Part shown: positions 1-4,233 of the stretch, piece after piece | Position numbering within the stretch: the first letter of the stretch is position 1 | Layout of the letters: each line of letters begins with the position of its first letter | Assembly (NCBI GenBank): GCA_035510775.1 | Contig: DATKGP010000034.1 | Span: 1-16,815 of the forward strand | DNA: 16,815 nucleotides | Direction of reading: 5' to 3' | DNA from: DATKGP01 sp035510775 | GTDB taxonomy: Bacteria; Patescibacteriota; UBA1384; 2-12-FULL-50-11 | The notes under the pieces: model-generated | The model's input: the letters and a program-made list of their open reading frames with translations, nothing else | Told to the model about the DNA's origin: nothing | Database searches by the model: none | Translations under genes and position numbers: made by a program

Positions 1-97
1 CGGCTGGCGGCTCGGTCGGAGTCGGCAAAACTGGTTCAGCTGCCGACAAATTGGCTGGTTTAGGTTTGCGGCGAACAAAATCAAAATCATGAGCCAT
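1..97 (-). CDS. 5' end of an unrecognised gene, cut by the left window edge
   Basis: An open frame begins with ATG at 97 and runs leftward off the window, giving about 32 residues that start MAHDFDFVRRKPKPANL and continue as a Pro/Thr/Ala/Glu-rich stretch. The charged start followed by a proline-rich linker is typical of a cytoplasmic tail or linker ahead of a domain that lies outside the window, so no function can be given. No Shine-Dalgarno site lies directly before the ATG. A TATCGT hexamer ending 6 nt upstream could be a -10 element of a leaderless gene, but it has no good -35 and sits inside a perfect palindrome (105-138). A second frame, from ATG at 90, is also open to the edge. I prefer the ATG at 97 because its product is less like a random translation. 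Confidence 0.5.
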   Translation of the reverse strand, partial: MAHDFDFVRRKPKPANLSAAEPVLPTPTEPPA

Positions 98-104
98 AAC
101 TCTA

Positions 105-138
105 CGATACTCCAAAACCCGGCGGTTTTGGAGTATCG
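105..138. repeat. Perfect 15-bp inverted repeat (palindrome)
   Basis: The arms CGATACTCCAAAACC (105-119) and GGTTTTGGAGTATCG (124-138) are exactly complementary and separated by CGGC. It ends 7 bp before the ATG of the leftward gene at 97. There is no T-tract on either side, so it is not a standard intrinsic terminator. It could be an operator, or an mRNA hairpin if the transcript starts to its right. Confidence 0.75.
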
Positions 139-144
139 ACAATT

Positions 145-220
145 GTCAGTTATCAATTACCAATTATCAAGCGAAAAACTAAACATTACTTGAAAACTGA
201 AAATTGATAATTGAAAATTA
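145..220. repeat. AT-rich intergenic repeat with short inverted copies
   Basis: This stretch is built from variants of TATCAATT and TTTTCAATT. CAATTATCAA (161-170) is the exact complement of TTGATAATTG (204-213). No coding frame or RNA gene is recognisable. Such low-complexity strings recur between genes in many CPR genomes. I recognise the style, not a named element. Confidence 0.5.
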
Positions 221-249
221 CCACAAATTTAATTCCATTATATTTGTGG
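221..249 (-). terminator. Possible terminator hairpin at the end of the AbrB-like gene
   Basis: CCACAAAT (221-228) and ATTTGTGG (242-249) form an 8-bp stem with a 13-nt loop containing the stop codon of the gene at 238-489. Read leftward, the stem is followed by TAATTTTC, which is only moderately U-rich. The stem is AT-heavy, so this is a weak terminator or an mRNA-end stabiliser at best. Confidence 0.35.
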
Positions 250-489
250 GATCGGTTCCCAGTCACTGTCGCTATCTTTACCTTTAGGTTTGCGCTTCTT
301 AGACTTGGGCGAGGTTTCAGGCACTGACTTTGGTAGCTTGACAATTACTCGGCCACGTTTGGAAAAATACTCCAAATCAACGACGTCACCAGTCTTGATG
401 CCTTGTTCGGTCAGCCACTTTTTTGGCAGCAATAAAGCCAGCGAATACTTACCAAAAAGAAAGAGTTTGCGACTAGAGTGTTTGGCCAT
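238..489 (-). CDS. AbrB/SpoVT-type swapped-hairpin DNA-binding protein
   Basis: The product has 83 residues. Residues 5-53 (SSRKLFLFGKYSLALLLPKKW..., then GIKTGDVVDLEY and GRVIVKLPK) have the beta-strand pattern of an AbrB/MazE/SpoVT swapped-hairpin domain: a strand, a 'LPKKWL' turn-helix, a 'GIKxGD.V.l' loop and a closing strand. Such proteins bind DNA as dimers and act as transcription regulators or antitoxins. No toxin gene is next to it, so a stand-alone regulator is more likely. Residues 54-83 form a tail that goes from basic (KSKKRKPKGK) to acidic (DSDSDWE) and is probably disordered. The frame is open further upstream, to 603, but I place the start at 489 because a good extended -10 lies exactly 6 nt before this ATG, which puts the longer starts inside or beyond the promoter. 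The target is unknown. Confidence 0.75.
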   Translation of the reverse strand: MAKHSSRKLFLFGKYSLALLLPKKWLTEQGIKTGDVVDLEYFSKRGRVIVKLPKSVPETSPKSKKRKPKGKDSDSDWEPIPQI

Positions 490-495
490 AATTGA

Positions 496-524
496 CATAT
501 ACCAGAAACCGCATGTGCAAACAA
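496..524 (-). promoter_or_regulatory. Promoter of the AbrB-like gene, predicted leaderless
   Basis: Read leftward: -35 TTGTTT (519-524), a 17-nt spacer ending in TGG, and -10 TATATG (496-501). Six bases then lead to the ATG at 489. The expected transcription start therefore coincides with the A of the start codon. Confidence 0.55.
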
Positions 525-608
525 GCCTTAAATTTGTTATGCTTATAAGTAGTGTTTTGCAAGAAAAGAATCCGCAGCCTAAGCTCGGAAGACTCTGGTC
601 CATTATCT

Positions 609-646
609 GGGGAGGTTGGTCTAGTGACGGCCGCCTCCTCTTTTTT
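609..646 (+). terminator. Intrinsic terminator pointing rightward, with no obvious gene before it
   Basis: GGGGAGGT (609-616) can pair with GCCTCCTC (633-640), giving an 8-bp stem with two G-U pairs, and is followed by TTTTTT (641-646). The loop holds a smaller GTC/GAC stem. The T-run is on the rightward side and overlaps the stop codon of the leftward lexA gene. Read leftward the hairpin has no U-tract, so it does not fit as the lexA terminator. See the findings. Confidence 0.5.
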
Positions 647-1250
647 ACCTGAATTTTCTAATCACTCCCCGAACCTTGCCTTGAATGTAAACCTTGCTTA
701 CGCGAATCGGTTGGTATTTTTTATTGGCTGGCTGTAAACGAATGTGATCCTTCTCGCGGTAAAAACGCTTTAGGGTAACTTCGTCTTTATTGATAAGCGC
801 GACCACAATGTCGCCGTTTTTGGGACTATTACAAGGTTCGACGACGACGTAATCGCCTTCCAGAATGCCGTCATCAATCATCGAATCGCCTTTAACTTTT
901 AAGGCGAAAACGTTCTTGGACATCATATCGCGAGGAATTTCCAGAGTTTCGGCGGTCCGAATTGCCTCAATCGGCCGCCCGGCCTGAATGGTTCCCATTA
1001 ATGGGGCGACAAAGTTAAATATGCCGTTGTTTGGTTCGACTTCGACTTCAGTGACCATCAGTGAACGGTAATTATTGTCGGAGCTGGTCAGGTAACCCTT
1101 GAGCTTGAGGTTCTCAATGTGTTCGGCCACTGTCGCCACCGAACTCATCCCGAAGTGGTCAGCAATTTCTCGATAACTCGGGGCGTAATCGTTCTCTTTG
1201 ATAAACTTTTCAACGAAATTTAATATCTGTTTTTGTTTTGGGGTTAGCAT
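645..1250 (-). CDS. lexA: LexA, SOS-response repressor and self-cleaving protease
   Basis: The product has 201 residues, the usual LexA length. LexA represses DNA-damage genes and cleaves itself when stimulated by RecA-ssDNA filaments. Residues 1-65 are the winged helix-turn-helix (MLTPKQKQIL, PSYREIADHFGMSS, then the wing LKLKGYLT). Residues 80-201 are the S24 peptidase domain. The cleavage site is Ala90-Gly91 in 'IQAGRPIEA', the nucleophile is Ser123 in 'GDSM', and the general base is Lys161 in 'VTLKRF'. The ATG at 1250 is preceded by AAAAGGATGGG, a usable Shine-Dalgarno region. The start overlaps the stop codon of a 36-codon upstream frame (1244-1354) in the arrangement ATGCTAA, so translation may be coupled. 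It is probably autoregulated through the GAAC-N7-GAAC box at 1369-1383. Confidence 0.96.
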   Translation of the reverse strand: MLTPKQKQILNFVEKFIKENDYAPSYREIADHFGMSSVATVAEHIENLKLKGYLTSSDNNYRSLMVTEVEVEPNNGIFNFVAPLMGTIQAGRPIEAIRTAETLEIPRDMMSKNVFALKVKGDSMIDDGILEGDYVVVEPCNSPKNGDIVVALINKDEVTLKRFYREKDHIRLQPANKKYQPIRVSKVYIQGKVRGVIRKFR

Positions 1251-1354
1251 CCCATCCTTTTCATTTTTATTTCAATTAACTCAAAGCTTGAAAAACTACG
1301 TTTTATGAACTTCTCGATATAGTTTAGGATTTGTTTTTGTTTCGGTGTGAGCAT
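1244..1354 (-). pseudogene. Truncated duplicate of the lexA 5' end, still open as a 36-codon upstream frame
   Basis: Starting with ATG at 1354, the frame encodes MLTPKQKQILNYIEKFIK and then unrelated RSFSSFELIEIKMKRMGC. The first 18 residues match the LexA N-terminus at 16 of 18 positions (F12Y and V13I differ), yet most third codon positions differ. The copy is therefore old and was kept under protein-level selection before it was truncated. The match ends abruptly after codon 18. The stop TAA overlaps the ATG of lexA (ATGCTAA). A promoter with TTGACA/TACGCT lies so that this ATG would be nucleotide +1. Today it may be only a remnant, or a leader peptide that feeds ribosomes into lexA. Confidence 0.7.
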
Positions 1355-1360
1355 AAATAT

Positions 1361-1390
1361 AGCGTAGCGAACAAATACCGAACGTGTCAA
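1361..1390 (-). promoter_or_regulatory. lexA promoter
   Basis: Read leftward: a perfect -35 TTGACA (1385-1390), an 18-nt spacer, and a weak -10 TACGCT (1361-1366). Six bases lead to the ATG at 1354. A strong -35 with a poor -10, and an operator-like repeat in the spacer, fits a regulated promoter. TATATT, 3 nt after that -10, is closer to consensus but would be 23 nt from the -35 and almost touches the ATG. Confidence 0.6.
1369..1383. promoter_or_regulatory. Putative LexA operator (SOS box), direct-repeat type
   Basis: GAACAAATACCGAAC is a GAAC-N7-GAAC direct repeat (GTTC-N7-GTTC on the other strand). It sits between the -35 and -10 of the lexA promoter. Almost the same string occurs in the same promoter position before dinB (3202-3216). 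GTTC-N7-GTTC is the known LexA site of Alphaproteobacteria. Its use here is inferred from recurrence and position. Confidence 0.75.
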
Positions 1391-1411
1391 TAGCAGTTTT
1401 CCAAACTGCTA
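1391..1411. promoter_or_regulatory. Perfect 9-bp palindrome directly upstream of the lexA -35 box
   Basis: TAGCAGTTT (1391-1399) and AAACTGCTA (1403-1411) flank a 3-bp centre and abut the TTGACA element. No U-tract follows on either strand, so it is a poor terminator. It has the size and position of a binding site for a dimeric regulator, but no copy was seen elsewhere in the window. Confidence 0.4.
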
Positions 1412-1424
1412 AGTGTAAAAACAA

Positions 1425-1545
1425 AAAAGTAAAAACTAAAATGTAGAGCAAGAAAAGACAAGGGTAAAGGCTATTTACTGTCGAACTGGATATCATTTTA
1501 CATTTAACATTACATTTTTGTTTTTAGTATTTAGTTTTTACTTTT
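1425..1545. repeat. AT-rich intergenic segment bounded by a 16-bp inverted repeat
   Basis: AAAAGTAAAAACTAAA (1425-1440) is exactly complementary to 1530-1545. The flanks are of the same A-rich or T-rich composition, and the 89 bp between them code for nothing I recognise. It lies just after the dinB stop. It could be a small non-autonomous repeat or simple low-complexity DNA. Confidence 0.45.
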
Positions 1546-1547
1546 AG

Positions 1548-2888
1548 CTAGATTCGCTTACTAAACGAATTAAATTGCGGTGAATATAATCTTTTGTTTC
1601 GTCCGTCTGGTAGGCTGAAGATTCGTTCCCGAATTTTGTTCAGTCGACCGCGATGAATAGTAAAAGCCCCCCAGCGGTCATTAATTTGATCAACGGCGGT
1701 AATTAATTTTTCTAGATGAATCTGATCGGCCATCAGTGGCGCGGTCAGAGTTACTTGCTTGGCCAAATCCGAAACGGTGATATTAATAAAGCGAATTGGC
1801 TTAAAGTATGGGCACCGATTGAGAATCCGCTCCCCGGCCTGGAAAATCTGAAATCCGTCCATTAGATATTCTTGGCCGGTGGCTCGTTCTCCCCAGCCAC
1901 CGCCCTCGCCAAAACGAAAATAAACCGAAACCGTTCGAGCTAGAAAGTTTTTACGCCTCAACCTTCGGCCGACTTTCTCCGCCAGCAGCAGCAAGACGCT
2001 CTTGGCCTGTTCTATCGAGGTTAAATCTCGGGGCAAAGTGTAAGAATGGCCGACCGATTTCTCCTCGGGCAAATCATGAAAAGAGTGCAACTGGTTATCG
2101 TCGAGGCCGTTACCGATTCGATGCATCCAGTTACCGGCCGAATCACCAAAAACATCAGTCAGGGTCTTAGGGGGAATTCGCCCGAGATCGTAGACGGTTT
2201 CTACGCCCAACTGGTTCAGCCGTGGCGTTAGCCGATAGCCGATACCGCACAAATCTCCCACCGAAGCTTTCTTGGCCACCTCGGTAAAGTCCCCCGGCCG
2301 AATTACCACCAAACCGTCTGGTTTTTGCAATTCCGAAGCAAATTTAGCTAAAGTTTTACCGTAAGAAATCCCGACCGAGACGCTCACCCACTCACCAATT
2401 TGCCTGCGTATCATCCGCTTTGCCTGAAGAGCGACGTTTATAGCGTTAAGATAAGCTTTGTCTTCGGCGGTGCGAAAATCCGAAGCACTAAATCCTAAAT
2501 CCGAAATAATTTTAGAATTTAGAGTTTGGAATTTAGAGTTTGTTTCTTGAGCCGGGAGCTCAAGAAATGCTTCATCAATAGAGAAAATCTCCACCTTGGG
2601 GCTCAAGGTTTCTAATAGGCGGAAAATTCTCTGGGAGGTAAAAATATAGCGATCGTAATTGGCGGGAATGATAATAAGCTGGGGGCAGATTTTTAAAGCC
2701 TCCCAGGTGGACATTGCCCCCTTAATACCGAGCTTCTTAGCCTCGATTGAGGCACCGGAGATGACAGTTCGCTCCCCCGGCCCTTTACCGGCCACCCCGA
2801 CCGGCTTACCTCGCAGGTGCGGGTAGGCCTGCTGCTCAAGGGTCGCAAAATACGAGTTAGCGTCGAGATGAAGGATAATTTTACTCAT
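1548..2888 (-). CDS. dinB: Y-family translesion DNA polymerase (DNA polymerase IV)
   Basis: The product has 446 residues and should copy past damaged bases in an error-prone way. The palm carries the metal ligands Asp9 (HLDANSYF) and Asp105-Glu106 (FSIDEAF). Phe14 is the likely steric gate. 'GKTLAKFASELQKPDG' (177-192) is the conserved palm motif. A helix-hairpin-helix thumb ('VGDLCGIGYRLTPRLNQLGVETVYDLG', 210-236) and the little-finger domain (about 275-420) follow. The C-terminal QFNSF (438-442) resembles a sliding-clamp-binding peptide. Between the SIDEA motif and 'VSVGIS' there are about 30 more residues than in E. coli DinB. The extra segment (about 115-147) is encoded by repetitive intergenic-type DNA. 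The ATG has no clear Shine-Dalgarno. It lies 38 nt after the small gene at 2927-3187 and is probably co-transcribed with it from the SOS promoter. Confidence 0.93.
   Translation of the reverse strand: MSKIILHLDANSYFATLEQQAYPHLRGKPVGVAGKGPGERTVISGASIEAKKLGIKGAMSTWEALKICPQLIIIPANYDRYIFTSQRIFRLLETLSPKVEIFSIDEAFLELPAQETNSKFQTLNSKIISDLGFSASDFRTAEDKAYLNAINVALQAKRMIRRQIGEWVSVSVGISYGKTLAKFASELQKPDGLVVIRPGDFTEVAKKASVGDLCGIGYRLTPRLNQLGVETVYDLGRIPPKTLTDVFGDSAGNWMHRIGNGLDDNQLHSFHDLPEEKSVGHSYTLPRDLTSIEQAKSVLLLLAEKVGRRLRRKNFLARTVSVYFRFGEGGGWGERATGQEYLMDGFQIFQAGERILNRCPYFKPIRFINITVSDLAKQVTLTAPLMADQIHLEKLITAVDQINDRWGAFTIHRGRLNKIRERIFSLPDGRNKRLYSPQFNSFSKRI
2461..2545. repeat. Intergenic-type repeat embedded in frame within dinB
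   Basis: The segment contains a perfect tandem duplication of GAATTTAGAGTTTG (2515-2528 and 2529-2542). It also contains related copies of AAATCC(G/T)AA (2476-2484, 2490-2497 and 2497-2505). It is AT-rich and low-complexity, unlike the surrounding coding DNA, and matches the extra residues of the polymerase. It keeps the reading frame and has no stop codon. Confidence 0.65.
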
Positions 2889-2926
2889 GGTTTCTAGGCA
2901 AAGGACATATCTTCTCGCGGCCGCTG

Positions 2927-3187
2927 TTAGCTGTCGTCTATTACCCCTATCAGCCGCCAGTGCAAATTAATTGGGTTGAATGATAGCTCGTAATCGTTAC
3001 CCTCGGCGGTAACAGAAAAATGGTAGGTCTTGGCGTTTTCGTCTGTGGCGATATGAAACATATTGGTCGACTTAACTTTGTAGATGCGGTTATGCCAATA
3101 GAAAAAATGAATTCTAATTGTCGGGGCGGAAAAGCTGGCTACCACCCTAATTTCTTCATCGATTTTTTCAATGGCCGGGGTGAACAT
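2927..3187 (-). CDS. Small DinB-associated protein, possibly DUF6504-like
   Basis: The product has 86 residues, with no signal peptide or membrane segment. The core 'IRVVASFSAPTIRIHFFYWHNRIYKVKSTNMFHI...YHFSVTAEGNDYELSFNPINLHWRLIGV' reads as a small, mostly beta-stranded domain with conserved-looking F-x-W-x-x-R-x-Y and W-x-L motifs. The 'F.W.gr.Y.V' pattern recalls DUF6504 proteins encoded beside Y-family polymerases in Actinobacteria. This is a resemblance from memory, not a search result. It is the first gene of the unit that includes dinB, directly behind the SOS-type promoter, so a role in translesion synthesis or damage tolerance is a reasonable guess. The ATG at 3187 lies exactly 6 nt after the -10 element, which supports this start as leaderless. 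Confidence 0.72.
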   Translation of the reverse strand: MFTPAIEKIDEEIRVVASFSAPTIRIHFFYWHNRIYKVKSTNMFHIATDENAKTYHFSVTAEGNDYELSFNPINLHWRLIGVIDDS

Positions 3188-3193
3188 ACCTTC

Positions 3194-3222
3194 ATTAAGA
3201 CGAACAAAAACCGAACAGTCAA
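3194..3222 (-). promoter_or_regulatory. Promoter of the small gene-dinB operon, predicted leaderless
   Basis: Read leftward: -35 TTGACT (3217-3222), a 17-nt spacer, and -10 CTTAAT (3194-3199). Six nucleotides then lead to the ATG at 3187. The spacer is almost filled by the GAAC-N7-GAAC repeat. The architecture matches the lexA promoter. Confidence 0.7.
3202..3216. promoter_or_regulatory. Putative LexA operator (SOS box) of the dinB operon
   Basis: GAACAAAAACCGAAC is a GAAC-N7-GAAC direct repeat. It differs at only one position from the 15-bp box in the lexA promoter, with matching flanks (CG before GAAC and GTCAA after). LexA bound here would block RNA polymerase between -35 and -10. Confidence 0.75.
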
Positions 3223-3355
3223 CCCCGCACTAAAAGGCCGACGGTTCCCTGTCTTTACTTTTGCGTTGAGATCATTAAAAGAATAAACCGCAATTCCCAT
3301 GAAAGCTTGAGTAATGAGAACCGGAAAGCAAAAGTTCGGCCTTTAAGTGCGGGGT
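3222..3355. repeat. 134-bp element closed by a 20-bp near-perfect inverted repeat
   Basis: The left arm 3222-3241 (ACCCCGCACTAAAAGGCCGA) pairs with the right arm 3336-3355 at 19 of 20 positions. Inside, CGGTTC (3242-3247) pairs with GAACCG (3318-3323), TCATTA (3272-3277) with TAATGA (3312-3317), and TTGCG (3261-3265) with CGCAA (3289-3293). It could be a small MITE-like element or the gene of a structured RNA. No clear target-site duplication flanks it, and I do not recognise a known RNA family. It fills the gap between the dinB-operon promoter and the promoter of the LuxR-type gene. Confidence 0.55.
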
Positions 3356-3385
3356 CAAGAGACGAAAAATCCTACCTAAAAAACC

Positions 3386-3414
3386 TTGAAGTTTAGTCGA
3401 GAAAATGCCATAAT
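3386..3414 (+). promoter_or_regulatory. Strong promoter of the LuxR-type gene
   Basis: -35 TTGAAG (3386-3391), a 17-nt spacer ending in TGC (extended -10), and -10 CATAAT (3409-3414). The start is expected near 3421, giving a leader of about 33 nt that holds AAGGAGG at 3440-3446, 7 nt before the ATG. Confidence 0.75.
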
Positions 3415-3453
3415 GCGCTCAATCGCACATTCATGTTCTAAGGAGGAACGGAA

Positions 3454-3732
3454 ATGGCTTCAATACAACCAGGGGCAAGCAAGAGCGTTGACGTTGGCGG
3501 AAGGTGTATCCATCTCACCAAGAAAGAGATCGAAGTTCTTAGCTTGATTGCCCAGGGACACTCCAGCAAAGAAACAGCCGACACCCTGTACATGTCAAAA
3601 CGAACGGTGGACTTCCACCTGACCAACATCTACGACAAATTGGATGTCAACAACCGCGTCCAGGCCTTTCGGGCAGCGACCAGGATGGGTCTCATCCCCT
3701 TCGAAGCGCCCTTTGGCCATCAACGGGGCTAG
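3454..3732 (+). CDS. Stand-alone LuxR/GerE-type helix-turn-helix regulator
   Basis: The product has 92 residues and is essentially a single DNA-binding domain. Residues 20-80 (HLTKKEIEVLSLIAQGHSSK, then ETADTLYMSKRTVDFHLTNI, then YDKLDVNNRVQAFRAATRMGLI) are a textbook GerE/LuxR C-terminal HTH. It has the 'LTxxExEVL' start, the 'GxSxKExAxxLxxSxxTVxxHxxNIxxKL' scanning and recognition helices, and the 'NRxxA' dimer helix. No receiver, PAS or ligand-binding domain is present, so its input signal is unknown. The start is secure: a perfect AAGGAGG lies 7 nt upstream and a strong promoter precedes it. An intrinsic terminator follows at 3755-3787, so it is probably monocistronic. It could control its neighbours or the divergent dinB operon, but no operator for it is evident. 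Confidence 0.88.
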   Translation: MASIQPGASKSVDVGGRCIHLTKKEIEVLSLIAQGHSSKETADTLYMSKRTVDFHLTNIYDKLDVNNRVQAFRAATRMGLIPFEAPFGHQRG

Positions 3733-3754
3733 AGCTAGTCGATCCCGGCTTTTT

Positions 3755-3787
3755 GGCCCCAAGTTCGCACTTGGGGTCTCTTTCTTT
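3755..3787 (+). terminator. Intrinsic terminator of the LuxR-type gene
   Basis: A 9-bp stem pairs 3755-3763 (GGCCCCAAG) with 3770-3778 (CTTGGGGTC, one G-T pair) around a TTCGCA loop. It is followed by TCTTTCTTT (3779-3787). It lies about 20 nt after the stop codon. Confidence 0.75.
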
Positions 3788-3795
3788 GGGAAAAG

Positions 3796-3804
3796 TGGTA
3801 AAAT
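3796..3804 (+). promoter_or_regulatory. Extended -10 promoter of the zinc-ribbon gene
   Basis: TGGTAAAAT is an extended -10 with no convincing -35. It lies right after the upstream terminator and about 35 nt before the GTG start. The same nonamer precedes tRNA-Ala (12887-12895). Confidence 0.5.
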
Positions 3805-3838
3805 ATCAGCAGAAACAGCACCTTAAAGGAGGATAGCA

Positions 3839-4165
3839 GTGGCCAAACCAAATAGATCGGCGTCGATAGGTTCGCCACGGGCGCACCTTAAGAGATGTCA
3901 GTTGTGCGGAGCGCTCAATTCTTTGCGCAACTACGAGTGTTTTGTCTGTCGCTGGCATGGCCAGTTTGACACTAGCCAAAGGGCGATTGATGAGGGTCTG
4001 GAAGAGCTCTTGAACGAATGTCCAGATCTGGAGTCGCGAATAGGAAGAAGTCTGGCTCGGCCGCGCCGTCGTATCGAGCTACATCTGCCGAACTGGCTCC
4101 TGTTTGCCTACGTCCGTGTTCTCGGCTGGTTTCGCCGGAAGCCACTCGAGATGCCCTGGGAGTGA
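3839..4165 (+). CDS. Small zinc-ribbon protein with an amphipathic C-terminus, function unknown
   Basis: The product has 108 residues and starts with GTG. AAAGGAGG (3825-3832), 6 nt upstream, fixes the start. Residues 20-37 hold two CxxC knuckles (Cys20-x2-Cys23 and Cys34-x2-Cys37 in CQLCGALNSLRNYECFVC), which should bind one zinc ion. A charged, helical middle (RAIDEGLEELLNECPDLESRIG) and an Arg-rich stretch (73-79) follow. Residues 83-98 (LPNWLLFAYVRVLGWF) are hydrophobic and aromatic and could lie on the membrane, though they are short for a full span. I do not recognise the family. It lies between the LuxR-type gene and the convergent two-helix membrane-protein gene. Confidence 0.72.
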   Translation: MAKPNRSASIGSPRAHLKRCQLCGALNSLRNYECFVCRWHGQFDTSQRAIDEGLEELLNECPDLESRIGRSLARPRRRIELHLPNWLLFAYVRVLGWFRRKPLEMPWE

Positions 4166-4183
4166 GCTGCCGACAGAATCCTA

Positions 4184-4214
4184 TAACAAAGCCCCGCACC
4201 AATTGGTGCGGGGC
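4184..4214 (-). terminator. Perfect 24-bp palindrome, terminator of the two-helix membrane-protein gene
   Basis: GCCCCGCACCAA (4191-4202) is exactly complementary to 4203-4214. Read leftward, it is followed by TTTGTTAT, so it best serves the gene at 4234-4611, whose stop lies 19 nt before it. Rightward it is followed by GAATTC and works less well, although it may stop the zinc-ribbon transcript in part. Confidence 0.75.
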
Positions 4215-4233
4215 GAATTCATCGAGCCGGTCT

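Noticed and set aside
490..603. N-terminal extension of the AbrB-like gene up to ATG 603 (121 residues)
   Set aside because: The extra 38 residues do not belong to the domain, and a good promoter at 496-524 lies inside them. The ATG at 489 fits the promoter spacing.
555..646. SRP (4.5S) RNA, because of GCTCGGAAG and a terminator
   Set aside because: The conserved GGTCAGG/CCGGAAGG/AGCAGCC core is absent on both strands and no matching long hairpin forms.
1391..1411. dinB terminator
   Set aside because: The 9-bp hairpin lacks a U-tract on both strands and lies more than 130 bp after dinB. An operator is more plausible.
1296..1496. 66-residue leftward frame with a hydrophobic start
   Set aside because: It lies in another frame over the lexA-start duplicate and its promoter, in AT-rich DNA, and has no ribosome-binding site.
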